Origin: SVEL01 sp045126215
Lineage (GTDB): Bacteria > Bacillota > Clostridia > Lachnospirales > Lachnospiraceae
Direction: 5' to 3'
Length of the DNA: 64,000 bases
Assembly (NCBI GenBank): GCA_045126215.1
Contig: JBGVOD010000011.1
Location: 24,690-88,689, forward strand
A program made the translations under genes and the position numbers. The notes beneath the pieces are model-generated. The model saw only the letters and a program-made list of their open reading frames with translations. It was not told the origin of the DNA and did not search any database. Of this stretch, positions 24,665 to 33,800 are shown piece after piece (position 1 is the stretch's first letter; every line of letters begins with the position of its first letter).

Positions 24665-27097
24665 GCACTTGAAATAATAGATAATAATTTTTCTAATGAT
24701 ATTTGCTTTTTTATACTGATATGGAACTATAGCTTTCATTTTGTCAATCACACACTTGATATCTTTTTCTGTTGTATCTTCATTGCTATATTTCATTTTG
24801 TATATAACCTTTGCTGTATGTTCGTCAGTATTATCTTCATCAACTACTTCACATAATAGCTGAATTTTCTTCGCCAGATCCTTTGTTGAATCGAAATGAT
24901 CGAATTCCATACCATTACATTTCATAAAATATGAAAGTTCACTGATTATAAGTTTTGTAATCTTATTATATTTCTTTGAATTAATCAGTTCAAATGCCTT
25001 CTTCTGTTTGTTTACAGCTCTGCATTGTATAAATACAATCAATCCACCAAGTGCTGATATAACCATTATCATAATAACTATAGGCATAATATTCTTGTGA
25101 TTTGCCGTTCCATTACTTCCACCATCTGTTCCATTGACAGAACCTGATGTCTGGGATGGTATAGTTGTCATATCCTGTTTTGTGGTTTCTTCTGGTTTCT
25201 TTGTTGTTGTCTGTGGCTGTGTTGTTGTATCCTGTTTTGTAGTTTGTTCCGGTTTCTTTGTTGTAGATTTCTCTTTTCCATCTATAACATTTCTGTATCC
25301 TGCAGGTGTAGGATCAACAATTATCCACCCTATATCATCACAATATATCTCTACCCACGCATGTGCATCGTTATCTTTAGCTTTTCCCAATAAATCATTT
25401 GACGAATCTAATGAAAAATCTGATGTCAGTACAGAAAAGCCTTCAACATATCTTGCTGGAATACCCAGACTTCTAAACATCAATACTGCTGCTGATGCAA
25501 AATGTGAACAATATCCTTCCCTTTTCTCGTCAATGAAAACCTGAACAAAGTCCTTTCCCTTTTCAAGTTTTCCTGGTTTAAGAGTGTATGTGCATCTGTT
25601 TTCAAGATAATCCTTTACAAAGGTTATACAATCATTATAATAATCACCATTACTTCTTATCGAATCATCATAACTATATTCCCCACTGTGGAACTGTTCT
25701 ATTTGTAAAGCTGCATCAGTCTTTTTAAAACTTTCAGGAACATCCATAAATTCATCATATACAAGCTGTGAATATTCCTCCATAATACCTTGGAGATATT
25801 CTACATCTTTCATATCGCTCAATACATCTTCTCCACGATAAGGCTCAAACATATCATAATCAATTCTATGGTTATTTAAATATCCGATACTATCATATAT
25901 ATGTCCTTCATTACTCATCATAAATCTGAATCCCATTTCCCCTTCAGTTACTCTTGAACAATATGGATAATAGTATCTTTTGTCGTCATTATTTAAATTT
26001 TTAATGTTCATTCTTATTGATTGTTCAACATTTCCCAAATCAAGAGAATATTCAGCATTATACATATTTAACTGTTCAAGACTGTAATATGTTATATTTT
26101 CCAATACATCTGTTGATACATCATATTTTTCAGCAATTGCCTCAATCTCATCTTCAACATTTTCATCTTTCTTCCATGAATTACCATTATAATCATATCC
26201 CACATAGCCTTTTATGTAGATATTCTGTCTCAGTTTAAAATTCTCAAAATAGTCCATTTTTATTTCAAGCACTTCTGTCCCCTTAAATCGTAATTCATCG
26301 GCATCTCCAAGGGTTCCATCACTTATGCCACCATATGCAATACCATTATCAAATCCAAATAATTCAGCAAAAGAAAAATCCTTTTCCCCTGAGATATATG
26401 CATTTATATTTTCTTTCATCCCATCAAGTTTTTTGTCTCTTTGATATGGATGAAGTTTATTATTCAATAACACAATTAAAATAACAAGCAAAGCAATACA
26501 AATAGGTACTATCTTGGCCATAATCTCGTTGATTTTCGGATTCAAATGTATTCGTTTGTCACTGCCCTTATGATGAACTGCAACGTCTGTATACATAACT
26601 GCCATTATAACTATTTCCATCATGCCAGGTACTTTTCCAATGGCAAAACAAAGGACAAAAAATGGAACAGTAACATTAATATATACCATTTTCCAAAACT
26701 TATTGTTATATACAACATATAAGCAAGGTATCATTATAATAAGATAGCATCTGACAAGATATTTCATCCCTTCAATTTCTTTTACCGGTATAACCAGATT
26801 ATTTCCCGAATCATATGCCTTTGTAAACAATCTGTATCTTTTTACAAAATTTGAAGCTCCAACTTCAATCATTTCGAAATCTATTAAAAATATCAGTAAC
26901 ATTACTGAAACAATTAGTAATCCAATCCATAGTCTTTTATCCTTTATAGTGGACATAATAATAAGACCTGATATCAATACAATCATCAGGGATAAATCCA
27001 AAATATCTACTTCTATAAAAATGGAATTTGCAAGAATAAATACCGGCATTACTGCAAAAATAATTGCAAGGAACATTCTATTAAAGTTTAATTTCAT
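24644..27097 (-). CDS. TgpA-like membrane transglutaminase
   Basis: An 817-residue membrane protein. Six or seven helices fill residues 1-225, then an extracellular region with a transglutaminase-like core. The triad is visible: Cys530 in GYCSHFASAAVLMFRSLGIPAR, His579 in DAHAWVEIY, and Asp595 in GWIIVDPTPAG. Residues 612-655 are a Thr/Lys/Pro-rich linker made of two 19-residue repeats (KKPEQTTKQD / KKPEETTKQD). A last helix (about 670-692) leads to a cytoplasmic tail of the DUF4129 kind. With MoxR and DUF58 partners it forms a well known operon whose activity is unproven; cross-linking or proteolysis of envelope proteins is likely. The ATG at 27097 overlaps the DUF58 gene by 17 bases and has GGGGGG as its site. 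Confidence 0.88.
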   Translation of the reverse strand: MKLNFNRMFLAIIFAVMPVFILANSIFIEVDILDLSLMIVLISGLIIMSTIKDKRLWIGLLIVSVMLLIFLIDFEMIEVGASNFVKRYRLFTKAYDSGNNLVIPVKEIEGMKYLVRCYLIIMIPCLYVVYNNKFWKMVYINVTVPFFVLCFAIGKVPGMMEIVIMAVMYTDVAVHHKGSDKRIHLNPKINEIMAKIVPICIALLVILIVLLNNKLHPYQRDKKLDGMKENINAYISGEKDFSFAELFGFDNGIAYGGISDGTLGDADELRFKGTEVLEIKMDYFENFKLRQNIYIKGYVGYDYNGNSWKKDENVEDEIEAIAEKYDVSTDVLENITYYSLEQLNMYNAEYSLDLGNVEQSIRMNIKNLNNDDKRYYYPYCSRVTEGEMGFRFMMSNEGHIYDSIGYLNNHRIDYDMFEPYRGEDVLSDMKDVEYLQGIMEEYSQLVYDEFMDVPESFKKTDAALQIEQFHSGEYSYDDSIRSNGDYYNDCITFVKDYLENRCTYTLKPGKLEKGKDFVQVFIDEKREGYCSHFASAAVLMFRSLGIPARYVEGFSVLTSDFSLDSSNDLLGKAKDNDAHAWVEIYCDDIGWIIVDPTPAGYRNVIDGKEKSTTKKPEQTTKQDTTTQPQTTTKKPEETTKQDMTTIPSQTSGSVNGTDGGSNGTANHKNIMPIVIMIMVISALGGLIVFIQCRAVNKQKKAFELINSKKYNKITKLIISELSYFMKCNGMEFDHFDSTKDLAKKIQLLCEVVDEDNTDEHTAKVIYKMKYSNEDTTEKDIKCVIDKMKAIVPYQYKKANIIRKIIIYYFKCLYLFDK

Positions 27098-28289
27098 AAA
27101 TTCCCCCCATTTCTTTTGCATTTGCGTCAACCATATAAATATCCATTTTGTCTGACAGCATGTCCACAAATGGTCTTATGGTATCAATATTCTTCTTTAC
27201 GATTATTACAAGAAATATCTGATGTGTCAGACTCTTTTCTGTCAGCATATTTACAAGATTCATATCTATTTCAGATAAAACAACTAAAATATTGCTATGT
27301 TTTGCATCATTAATAATATTGTTCACATCATACTCTGTTCCATCAGAATATTTTGCATACTCCTCACATCCGATGATATTCACAAAATCCTGAACCATTT
27401 CATCTTCTGATGATATGTCATTTTCTATATATATACGTTTATTTTTATCAACTACTTTAAGTGTAAATTTAAGTTCACTTACAAGTATATTAAATCCCAA
27501 TGAATATGCCACTTCAAACACCTTATCAAATGCCATCATATTGTCCAAAGATGTTATATCAGATGTAAACTCACATATAAGATCGATTTCATTTGCAATT
27601 GGCCTTGAAAACTCTTTTACCATACACTTATCCATCTTGGATGTAAGTTTCCAGTGTATATCTCTGACTGTATCACCTGGAATATATTCTCTTATATTGA
27701 ATATCTCCGTTTTATCATTTCCTTTTTTATTTTTATCATATTCATCACTTTCAAGAAGCTCATTATTTTGTATATTCGTTCCATTTATATTTATAACAAA
27801 AGGCTTGGGAAATATTGTTATTATGTTATTGCAATTCTTTTTTCCAACAGGAATATCAAATATTCTTGAATAATCCATCATACTTGCCTTTTTAATAACT
27901 ATTTTTATATTTCCTGTATATTCTGCAACAATCTTATGAATTATTGATTTTTTAGAAAATGGCATAGCATTAAAGGTGACTACTTCGGTTTTATGCTTGT
28001 AGTCACCATAATATATCTCTAGCTTTATATTGATATCACCTGTGGGAAATATCCAATTATTTTTTACATTTATTCGTAAATCTACTGTATCACCCTTGAA
28101 GATAATACCTTTTCTTACACAATACTCTACGTTAATAAGCATCCTGTTAATAAGCATATTTACAAGAAACACTGCCGGTATTGCAATAGCAAGCACAAAA
28201 GCTATATATGCCTCAACAGGAGAAAACATTATCAAAACAACATACAATGCCACCAAAATAACAGCATACAAAATCTTTGAGAATATCAT
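27081..28289 (-). CDS. DUF58 domain protein
   Basis: A 402-residue protein with two N-terminal membrane helices (about residues 5-45), a beta-rich middle and the DUF58 signature EIFNIREYIPGDTVRDIHWKLTSKMDKCMVKEF at about residues 200-235. A von Willebrand A-like region follows (ICEFTSD...). DUF58 proteins are partners of MoxR ATPases and of transglutaminase membrane proteins. The likely role is assembly or metal-dependent maturation of the partner in the membrane. The AGGAGG site is ideal. It sits nine bases after moxR and its end overlaps the transglutaminase start, so the three genes are translated as a block. Confidence 0.88.
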   Translation of the reverse strand: MIFSKILYAVILVALYVVLIMFSPVEAYIAFVLAIAIPAVFLVNMLINRMLINVEYCVRKGIIFKGDTVDLRINVKNNWIFPTGDINIKLEIYYGDYKHKTEVVTFNAMPFSKKSIIHKIVAEYTGNIKIVIKKASMMDYSRIFDIPVGKKNCNNIITIFPKPFVININGTNIQNNELLESDEYDKNKKGNDKTEIFNIREYIPGDTVRDIHWKLTSKMDKCMVKEFSRPIANEIDLICEFTSDITSLDNMMAFDKVFEVAYSLGFNILVSELKFTLKVVDKNKRIYIENDISSEDEMVQDFVNIIGCEEYAKYSDGTEYDVNNIINDAKHSNILVVLSEIDMNLVNMLTEKSLTHQIFLVIIVKKNIDTIRPFVDMLSDKMDIYMVDANAKEMGGIYEIKL

Positions 28290-28298
28290 ATATCCTCC

Positions 28299-29240
28299 TT
28301 ACTGCTGTACCATTCTGATACTGTTTAAAATATCTAACAATATCGATGCTGATGTACACTTGGCCATTTTAGCCTTTGTAGATAATATAACTCTATGATT
28401 TGCAGCTGGAATAAATATCTGTTTTACATCATCAGGGACTATATAGTTTCTATTATTCAAAAAAGCAACTGCCTTTGCAAGATTTGTAATAGCAACAGTT
28501 CCTCTTGGACTTATCCCCACTTCCAGCAAATCATTTGTTCTTGTTGCATTAACAAGCATAACTATGTATTCATACATGGAATCATGTACAAAAATCTCAG
28601 AAACTGCCTTTTTAATAGTCAAAATCTGACCTTCATTCAATACTTTCTTTATATCTAAAAGAGGATTAACTCCACCATACTTACTCTTTAGGATATTTAC
28701 TTCATCCCTCATATCAGGATATCCCATACTGAGCTTAACCATAAATCTGTCAAGCTGTGAATCAGGAAGCAACGTTGTTCCCGCCGAACCAGTAGGGTTC
28801 TGTGTTGCAATCACGACAAATGGCTGAGGCAATTCTCTTGTAACACTATCGACAGTGACCTTGCCTTCTTCCATTGCTTCCAATAATGCTGACTGTGTCT
28901 TTGATGATGTTCTGTTAATTTCATCTGCAAGAAATAAGTTACACATTATTGAACCTTGTTTATAAGAAAGCTGCCCTGTCTTATTATCATATACAGAAAA
29001 TCCCATTACATCTGATGGCATAACATCAGGTGTAAACTGCATTCTGTTATAGCCAAGACTAAGTGTTTTTGATAAGGCAAGTGCAAGTGTTGTCTTACCA
29101 ACTCCCGGAATATCTTCAAGAAGAATATGTCCACCTGCAAATACCGTGGCAATCATAAGTTCTACAATGCTTTCTTTTCCAACAACTGCCTTTCCTACTT
29201 CGCCAAGAATCCTATTCTTGATTTCCAACCCATTTATCAT
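28299..29240 (-). CDS. MoxR-type AAA+ ATPase
   Basis: A 313-residue cytoplasmic AAA+ ATPase of the MoxR family. Walker A is EDIPGVGKTTLA (about residues 42-53), Walker B LFLADEINR (about 103-111), sensor 1 VVIATQNPTGSAGT, and the arginine finger area LPDSQLDRFMVKL. MoxR proteins act as chaperones for partner complexes carrying metal-binding VWA-like domains; here the partner should be the DUF58 protein. It is first in the operon, with a good promoter at 29273-29301 and a pair of direct repeats just upstream of it. Confidence 0.93.
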   Translation of the reverse strand: MINGLEIKNRILGEVGKAVVGKESIVELMIATVFAGGHILLEDIPGVGKTTLALALSKTLSLGYNRMQFTPDVMPSDVMGFSVYDNKTGQLSYKQGSIMCNLFLADEINRTSSKTQSALLEAMEEGKVTVDSVTRELPQPFVVIATQNPTGSAGTTLLPDSQLDRFMVKLSMGYPDMRDEVNILKSKYGGVNPLLDIKKVLNEGQILTIKKAVSEIFVHDSMYEYIVMLVNATRTNDLLEVGISPRGTVAITNLAKAVAFLNNRNYIVPDDVKQIFIPAANHRVILSTKAKMAKCTSASILLDILNSIRMVQQ

Positions 29241-29272
29241 TTTTCATTTCCCTTTCAACCAAAATATATATA

Positions 29273-29301
29273 ATATTACACCACATAATCTAATGTGTAA
29301 A
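29273..29301 (-). promoter_or_regulatory. Promoter of the moxR operon
   Basis: On the minus strand TTTACA (29301-29296) and TAATAT (29278-29273) are separated by 17 bases. The start codon is about 30 bases downstream of the -10 box. Confidence 0.65.
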
Positions 29302-29316
29302 GGGATATTTACATAG

Positions 29317-29343
29317 GTTGCATAGCTTTTGTTGCATAGCTTT
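29317..29343. repeat. Two 13-base direct repeats upstream of the moxR promoter
   Basis: GTTGCATAGCTTT occurs at 29317-29329 and again at 29331-29343, a 14-base period. The pair lies about 16 bases upstream of the moxR -35 box, a position fitting an activator binding site. Confidence 0.6.
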
Positions 29344-29347
29344 GCTA

Positions 29348-30775
29348 TTACTTTTTAGCAACTCTTGCCTTTTTAAATGTTTCCTTGTAGAAATACATAT
29401 TTCTATCGGCTTCATCATACAGTTCAGATATTGTCTTTTCTTCCGAATTTGCATCTCTAACAGCATTTCCATATGCTATAGATAATTTATACTTAGTACT
29501 TGATGAATTATTAAATGACTGAACATTATCCTTGAAATCCTGAAGTAATTCTTCGTACTTATCAGTATCTTTTCCTGTCAATATTACTACGAATTCATCT
29601 CCACCCATTCTTCCGACAAATCCATTTTTTGCAAAACTCTTATTAAGTAGTTTTGCAAAATGTTTTAATGCCTCATCTCCTACATTATGTCCATATGTAT
29701 CATTAATTTCTTTAAAGTCATTCAAGTCAAAATTGACAATCATAACTTTTTCTCTTCTGTTTGTATCAAGCTTATCAAGCATAATATTACATCTTGCCCT
29801 GTTATTAACAGATGTAAGAGAATCCACAAATGCAATCTTTTCTCTTGTTGTTATCTTATAAATAAATCTTGATGTTGCTGCAAGAATAAGTACAAGTAAA
29901 ACAACCGAAGCTTCCTGCGTAATAAGTATTGTCTGAAGATTTCCAATCAAATCTTTTTTCAAAATTCTTACAACTATATACCAATCTCCATATTTTATTG
30001 GATTCATAGATGCATAATACTCATTGCCATCTATAACAATTGTCCCGAGAATATTTTCTGACTTCTCAATACCTTCTGTAATGAAATCCTTATTTTCAGA
30101 TGTTTCATTAAGTTTATCATAGATATTTAATGCTCTTGTAACATATGACATATCATCCGCTGCAATATACTTACCTGTTGAATTAATTACAACAGCAGTT
30201 GTATTTCCCTGCATACTCTCTACAGCCTTATAAATATCATCTATATCCATTACAGCGCAAAGTGAACCAACTTTTTTATTACCATCATATATTGATGTAC
30301 AAAGAGTTATTATTTTCTGGTCAACGCCAAGATATGGCTCAGTAATATAGGTTTCATTATTCATTACATTTCTATAAAAAGGCTCTGAAGACTGATCTTT
30401 TACTGTATTATCCTTTACATAGCATCCTTTACCATCTTCTGTCATAATGAACATATGTACAAATCCAAGTCTATCTGCTTTATCTTTAAGATAATTGTAC
30501 TGTGTTGTCCAATTCATTTCCTTTATCTCAGGAAGTGATGCAATGTAATTTAATGTCTCAAATTTCTTTCCAAAAATGCTGTCCAACTCGGCTGCACATT
30601 GTTTGGCTCTCTCAATTGTACTCTCTTCAGCATTACTAATGGTAGTATCATATGTTCTCGAATAGTTAACCATAGACATAACAAATAATACAACTACAGC
30701 TACTACCATCACAATGAGCATCGCAATATCCTTTAAGCCTATTTTCACGTTGTTGAATGTACTCATTTTCTTCAT
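29348..30775 (-). CDS. Membrane diguanylate cyclase with extracellular Cache sensor
   Basis: A 475-residue protein. A first membrane helix (about residues 15-35), an extracellular sensor region of about 250 residues of the double-Cache type (YYLKDKADRLGF-like start, FYRNVMNNETYITEPYLGVDQKIITLCTSIYD, NPIKYGDWYIVVRI), a second helix (about 285-305) and a GGDEF domain. The GGDEF domain is complete: DSLTSVNNRARC, DLNDFKEINDTYGHNVGDEALK and the signature RMGGDEFVVIL. No inhibitory RxxD is obvious upstream of the signature. It should make c-di-GMP in response to an extracellular small ligand, perhaps an amino acid. AGGAGG lies six bases before the ATG, and it is 48 bases after the surface-protein gene. 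Confidence 0.9.
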   Translation of the reverse strand: MKKMSTFNNVKIGLKDIAMLIVMVVAVVVLFVMSMVNYSRTYDTTISNAEESTIERAKQCAAELDSIFGKKFETLNYIASLPEIKEMNWTTQYNYLKDKADRLGFVHMFIMTEDGKGCYVKDNTVKDQSSEPFYRNVMNNETYITEPYLGVDQKIITLCTSIYDGNKKVGSLCAVMDIDDIYKAVESMQGNTTAVVINSTGKYIAADDMSYVTRALNIYDKLNETSENKDFITEGIEKSENILGTIVIDGNEYYASMNPIKYGDWYIVVRILKKDLIGNLQTILITQEASVVLLVLILAATSRFIYKITTREKIAFVDSLTSVNNRARCNIMLDKLDTNRREKVMIVNFDLNDFKEINDTYGHNVGDEALKHFAKLLNKSFAKNGFVGRMGGDEFVVILTGKDTDKYEELLQDFKDNVQSFNNSSSTKYKLSIAYGNAVRDANSEEKTISELYDEADRNMYFYKETFKKARVAKK

Positions 30776-30823
30776 AAAAAGCCTCCTAAGTATTTTTTCA
30801 AGAAACCCTTCTAACTCTCAGAT

Positions 30824-33800
30824 TTATTCCTCATCTTGTTCTTCGTCATTAGTGTCTTTCTTTTTAATAACGAGTATAATTAATGCAACAGATGCAACAA
30901 CACATATGAGTATCAAACGTACAACATTTGTGTTATCACCTGTTTGTGTGCCAAGATTACCCTGACCACCATTTCCATTATGACCGTTATCACCAATGTA
31001 CATATTCTTTGTTGTTTCGCTTTCGCCATTTTCTTCAGCTTTAGAAGTGCTTACATCTCCTGATTCACTACTATCATTACTGATGTCCTCACTTATTATC
31101 TCTCCACTTGTTGTTTCCTCAACTGAAGTTGTTTCAGTTTCTTCTCTAGACCATTTAGGATATAGAACAATATCCCCCGTATTGCCTTTTGAAATAACAG
31201 AAACTGGATTTCCAAGCTCATCTACGAAACCATCAAACTTGTATCCCTCTTTATTTATTTCACGTAATACTATCTCATCTTCTACCGTATATGTCAATGG
31301 GTTTGTATTAATCATTTCTTCATCTATACCATCATAGATAATATTATACTGTCTAATCACAAAATCAGCAGTAAGTACAATATCACTACTTGGCATTAAG
31401 AATAAGTATAATCCTTCACTTTCATTTACCGGAGAAACAATCATCCTATTATTTGCAGGTACTGTCATTACTCTTCGTAAATTTCTTACAACCAATGAAT
31501 TATCAGACTCTGTATCTATCTTTTCATAACACAGTGAGTTTTCAAGAAGCTTATAGCCATTTTCTGCATTTACTCGTATAAAAATACTTGTTTCAGCTTT
31601 GAACTCATTTCCTTCCTGTGGATAGATAATTTCAATACTTCCTTTTGCATCTTCAGGAATATTAATCGTCAGGCTGTATAATCCTGTATATCCACTAGGC
31701 CAGTCAGGCTTAAGTACAAGATTACCAGTTGACCACATATCTACGCCACTAATAGGTACAGTTGTTACTTCATCAAAGTTTGTGTCATCATTGTCCTGAA
31801 CCACTACTAACCATGGAATTCCATCTACAATGTCAACGAACTCAAATTCATCAAAGATTGTATATTTTATTCTGTTTGAATCATTTGAATATCCTCTTAA
31901 GTCCCAATACTCAATCTTAAACTCAGAAAGTTCAACTCGTATATCTACGTCAATATACGTTCTATCCTTTACATCATCTGGAACATTGATATACTGCTTA
32001 TTATTATTTCTAATCTTCTTAACAGTATTTTCGTCCTGATTACTTGTATATTCATACTTGATTGAAAAATCATATGGTGCCTCGTCAGAGCTTGCAAGCA
32101 TAATGCCCTGTCCCAGTTCAACTACCTTCTGATTTCCATTCTGATCTGTCATAACCTGTCCATTTGAATCAATTGCAACAAATTCAAAATATACTTTATC
32201 ATTTGGTATAACATACGCAACTCTTCTTGTTTCTCCTGTAGAGGGATCAATCTCCTCCGTTATATCTATGACATACTTGCTGTCATAAACTTCGTCATAC
32301 AAATATGGTATTGCTATAATATTAGGAGACACTTCATTTGTCTTGGAATCATACACTGTAATATCAAGTGCAAATTTATCGATTTCCTCCCAATTAGCAA
32401 CGAAGATATAATTTCCCAAGGTAGAAATCTCAGTTACATATGGATCAGTACTTCCATTAGCCACAGCACTCTTAAAGCCTGTAAACTTGTGGTATCTGTC
32501 ATATCTTGAATTGATACTGATATAGTCACTTCCAAGAATTTCTGCAAGTGTAGCAGGTAACTCCATTGTTTCAATTGTATATGTATATTCTTTCCATGGA
32601 GTCTGGCTATTCACTCCATCGAAGAATTGAATAGTGTATTCCTTTGCAATAAACGATGAACTGTTATTATTTACATATACATCTTTTCCGTCTAATCCTA
32701 TAGTATAGGCTACCGCATTATCCTGCCAGTTATCTATAAATGAATTAGCATTTATTATTCCAATACTCCAGTTTGTAGGAGATATTTCATATCCATATTT
32801 TGCAGAAATATTAAGGGTGATTGAATCTACTGCATCTGTAATAAGAACTCTATAATATGTATGTCCGTTCTCGTTGTATTCAGATGTTCTATCAGCCTCA
32901 AGTCTTGTGGCACCCATCATTACATATATATCTGTTGCGTTGTAAAACTCCTTGTCAATATATATAAAATATCTGTTTTTCTTATAATTAAGTCTTACTG
33001 TAAGTTTTGATACTATAGGTGCTTTCGTATACTGTCTTCCATTTTCTGCTGAATATAGTGTTCCATCTGTTCCGTCAATTGTGAATCCAATAAAATCATA
33101 ATACTGAACACTCGGTATCTGATATCCAAGTTCACCTGATGGGTCAAGTGTAAATGTACTTCCATATGGAACAGTTGTTGTTGCAACTGTAACGTCCTGA
33201 CCATTATTTACTTCTTCAACAGCATAAACTGTTGTAATTTCGCAGCTCCATTTTGCCGTTAAGCTTATCTTTCCATTATTAATAATAGAACCATCAAGCA
33301 TATCTGCTGACGTAATTTGTGTTATCTTTGTTGTAGTTCCTGTCAGATACCAGCCTTCAAACACCAAATCATTTACAGTTGGATTCTTAAGTACAAGGGT
33401 CTGTCCATATGAATATGTTGTCTCTGACGGTGCCTGATATCCATGATCTGCTACATCTGTTACAATAAATCCATTCTTATATTCAATTTCTATTTCTCCA
33501 CCATATACAACCTGAACTGTAGCTCCATTTTCCGGCATTACAAATGATGCAACATAATATGGATTGTCCGGGTCATCTACATTCTTCGTAACAGGATAAT
33601 TCACCTCACCAACCTTAATTGATGAAACTTCTATTGTATTAGGTACATCATATACTCTGACAGCAATATTTTTTCCGGCACCTACGCCATATACATGTGA
33701 TGAACCTTGTGGAAACTTTTCATCATCATTCTGGAACACTCTTATAGTCTGTGTACTTGTAATATAACTGCTGTCACTGATTGTAAGAAGTGACTTTGGT

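Noticed and set aside
25134..25544. Plus-strand open frame of 136 codons antisense to the transglutaminase gene
   Set aside because: It is a shadow of the coding strand: its composition follows the Thr-rich repeats of the true gene.
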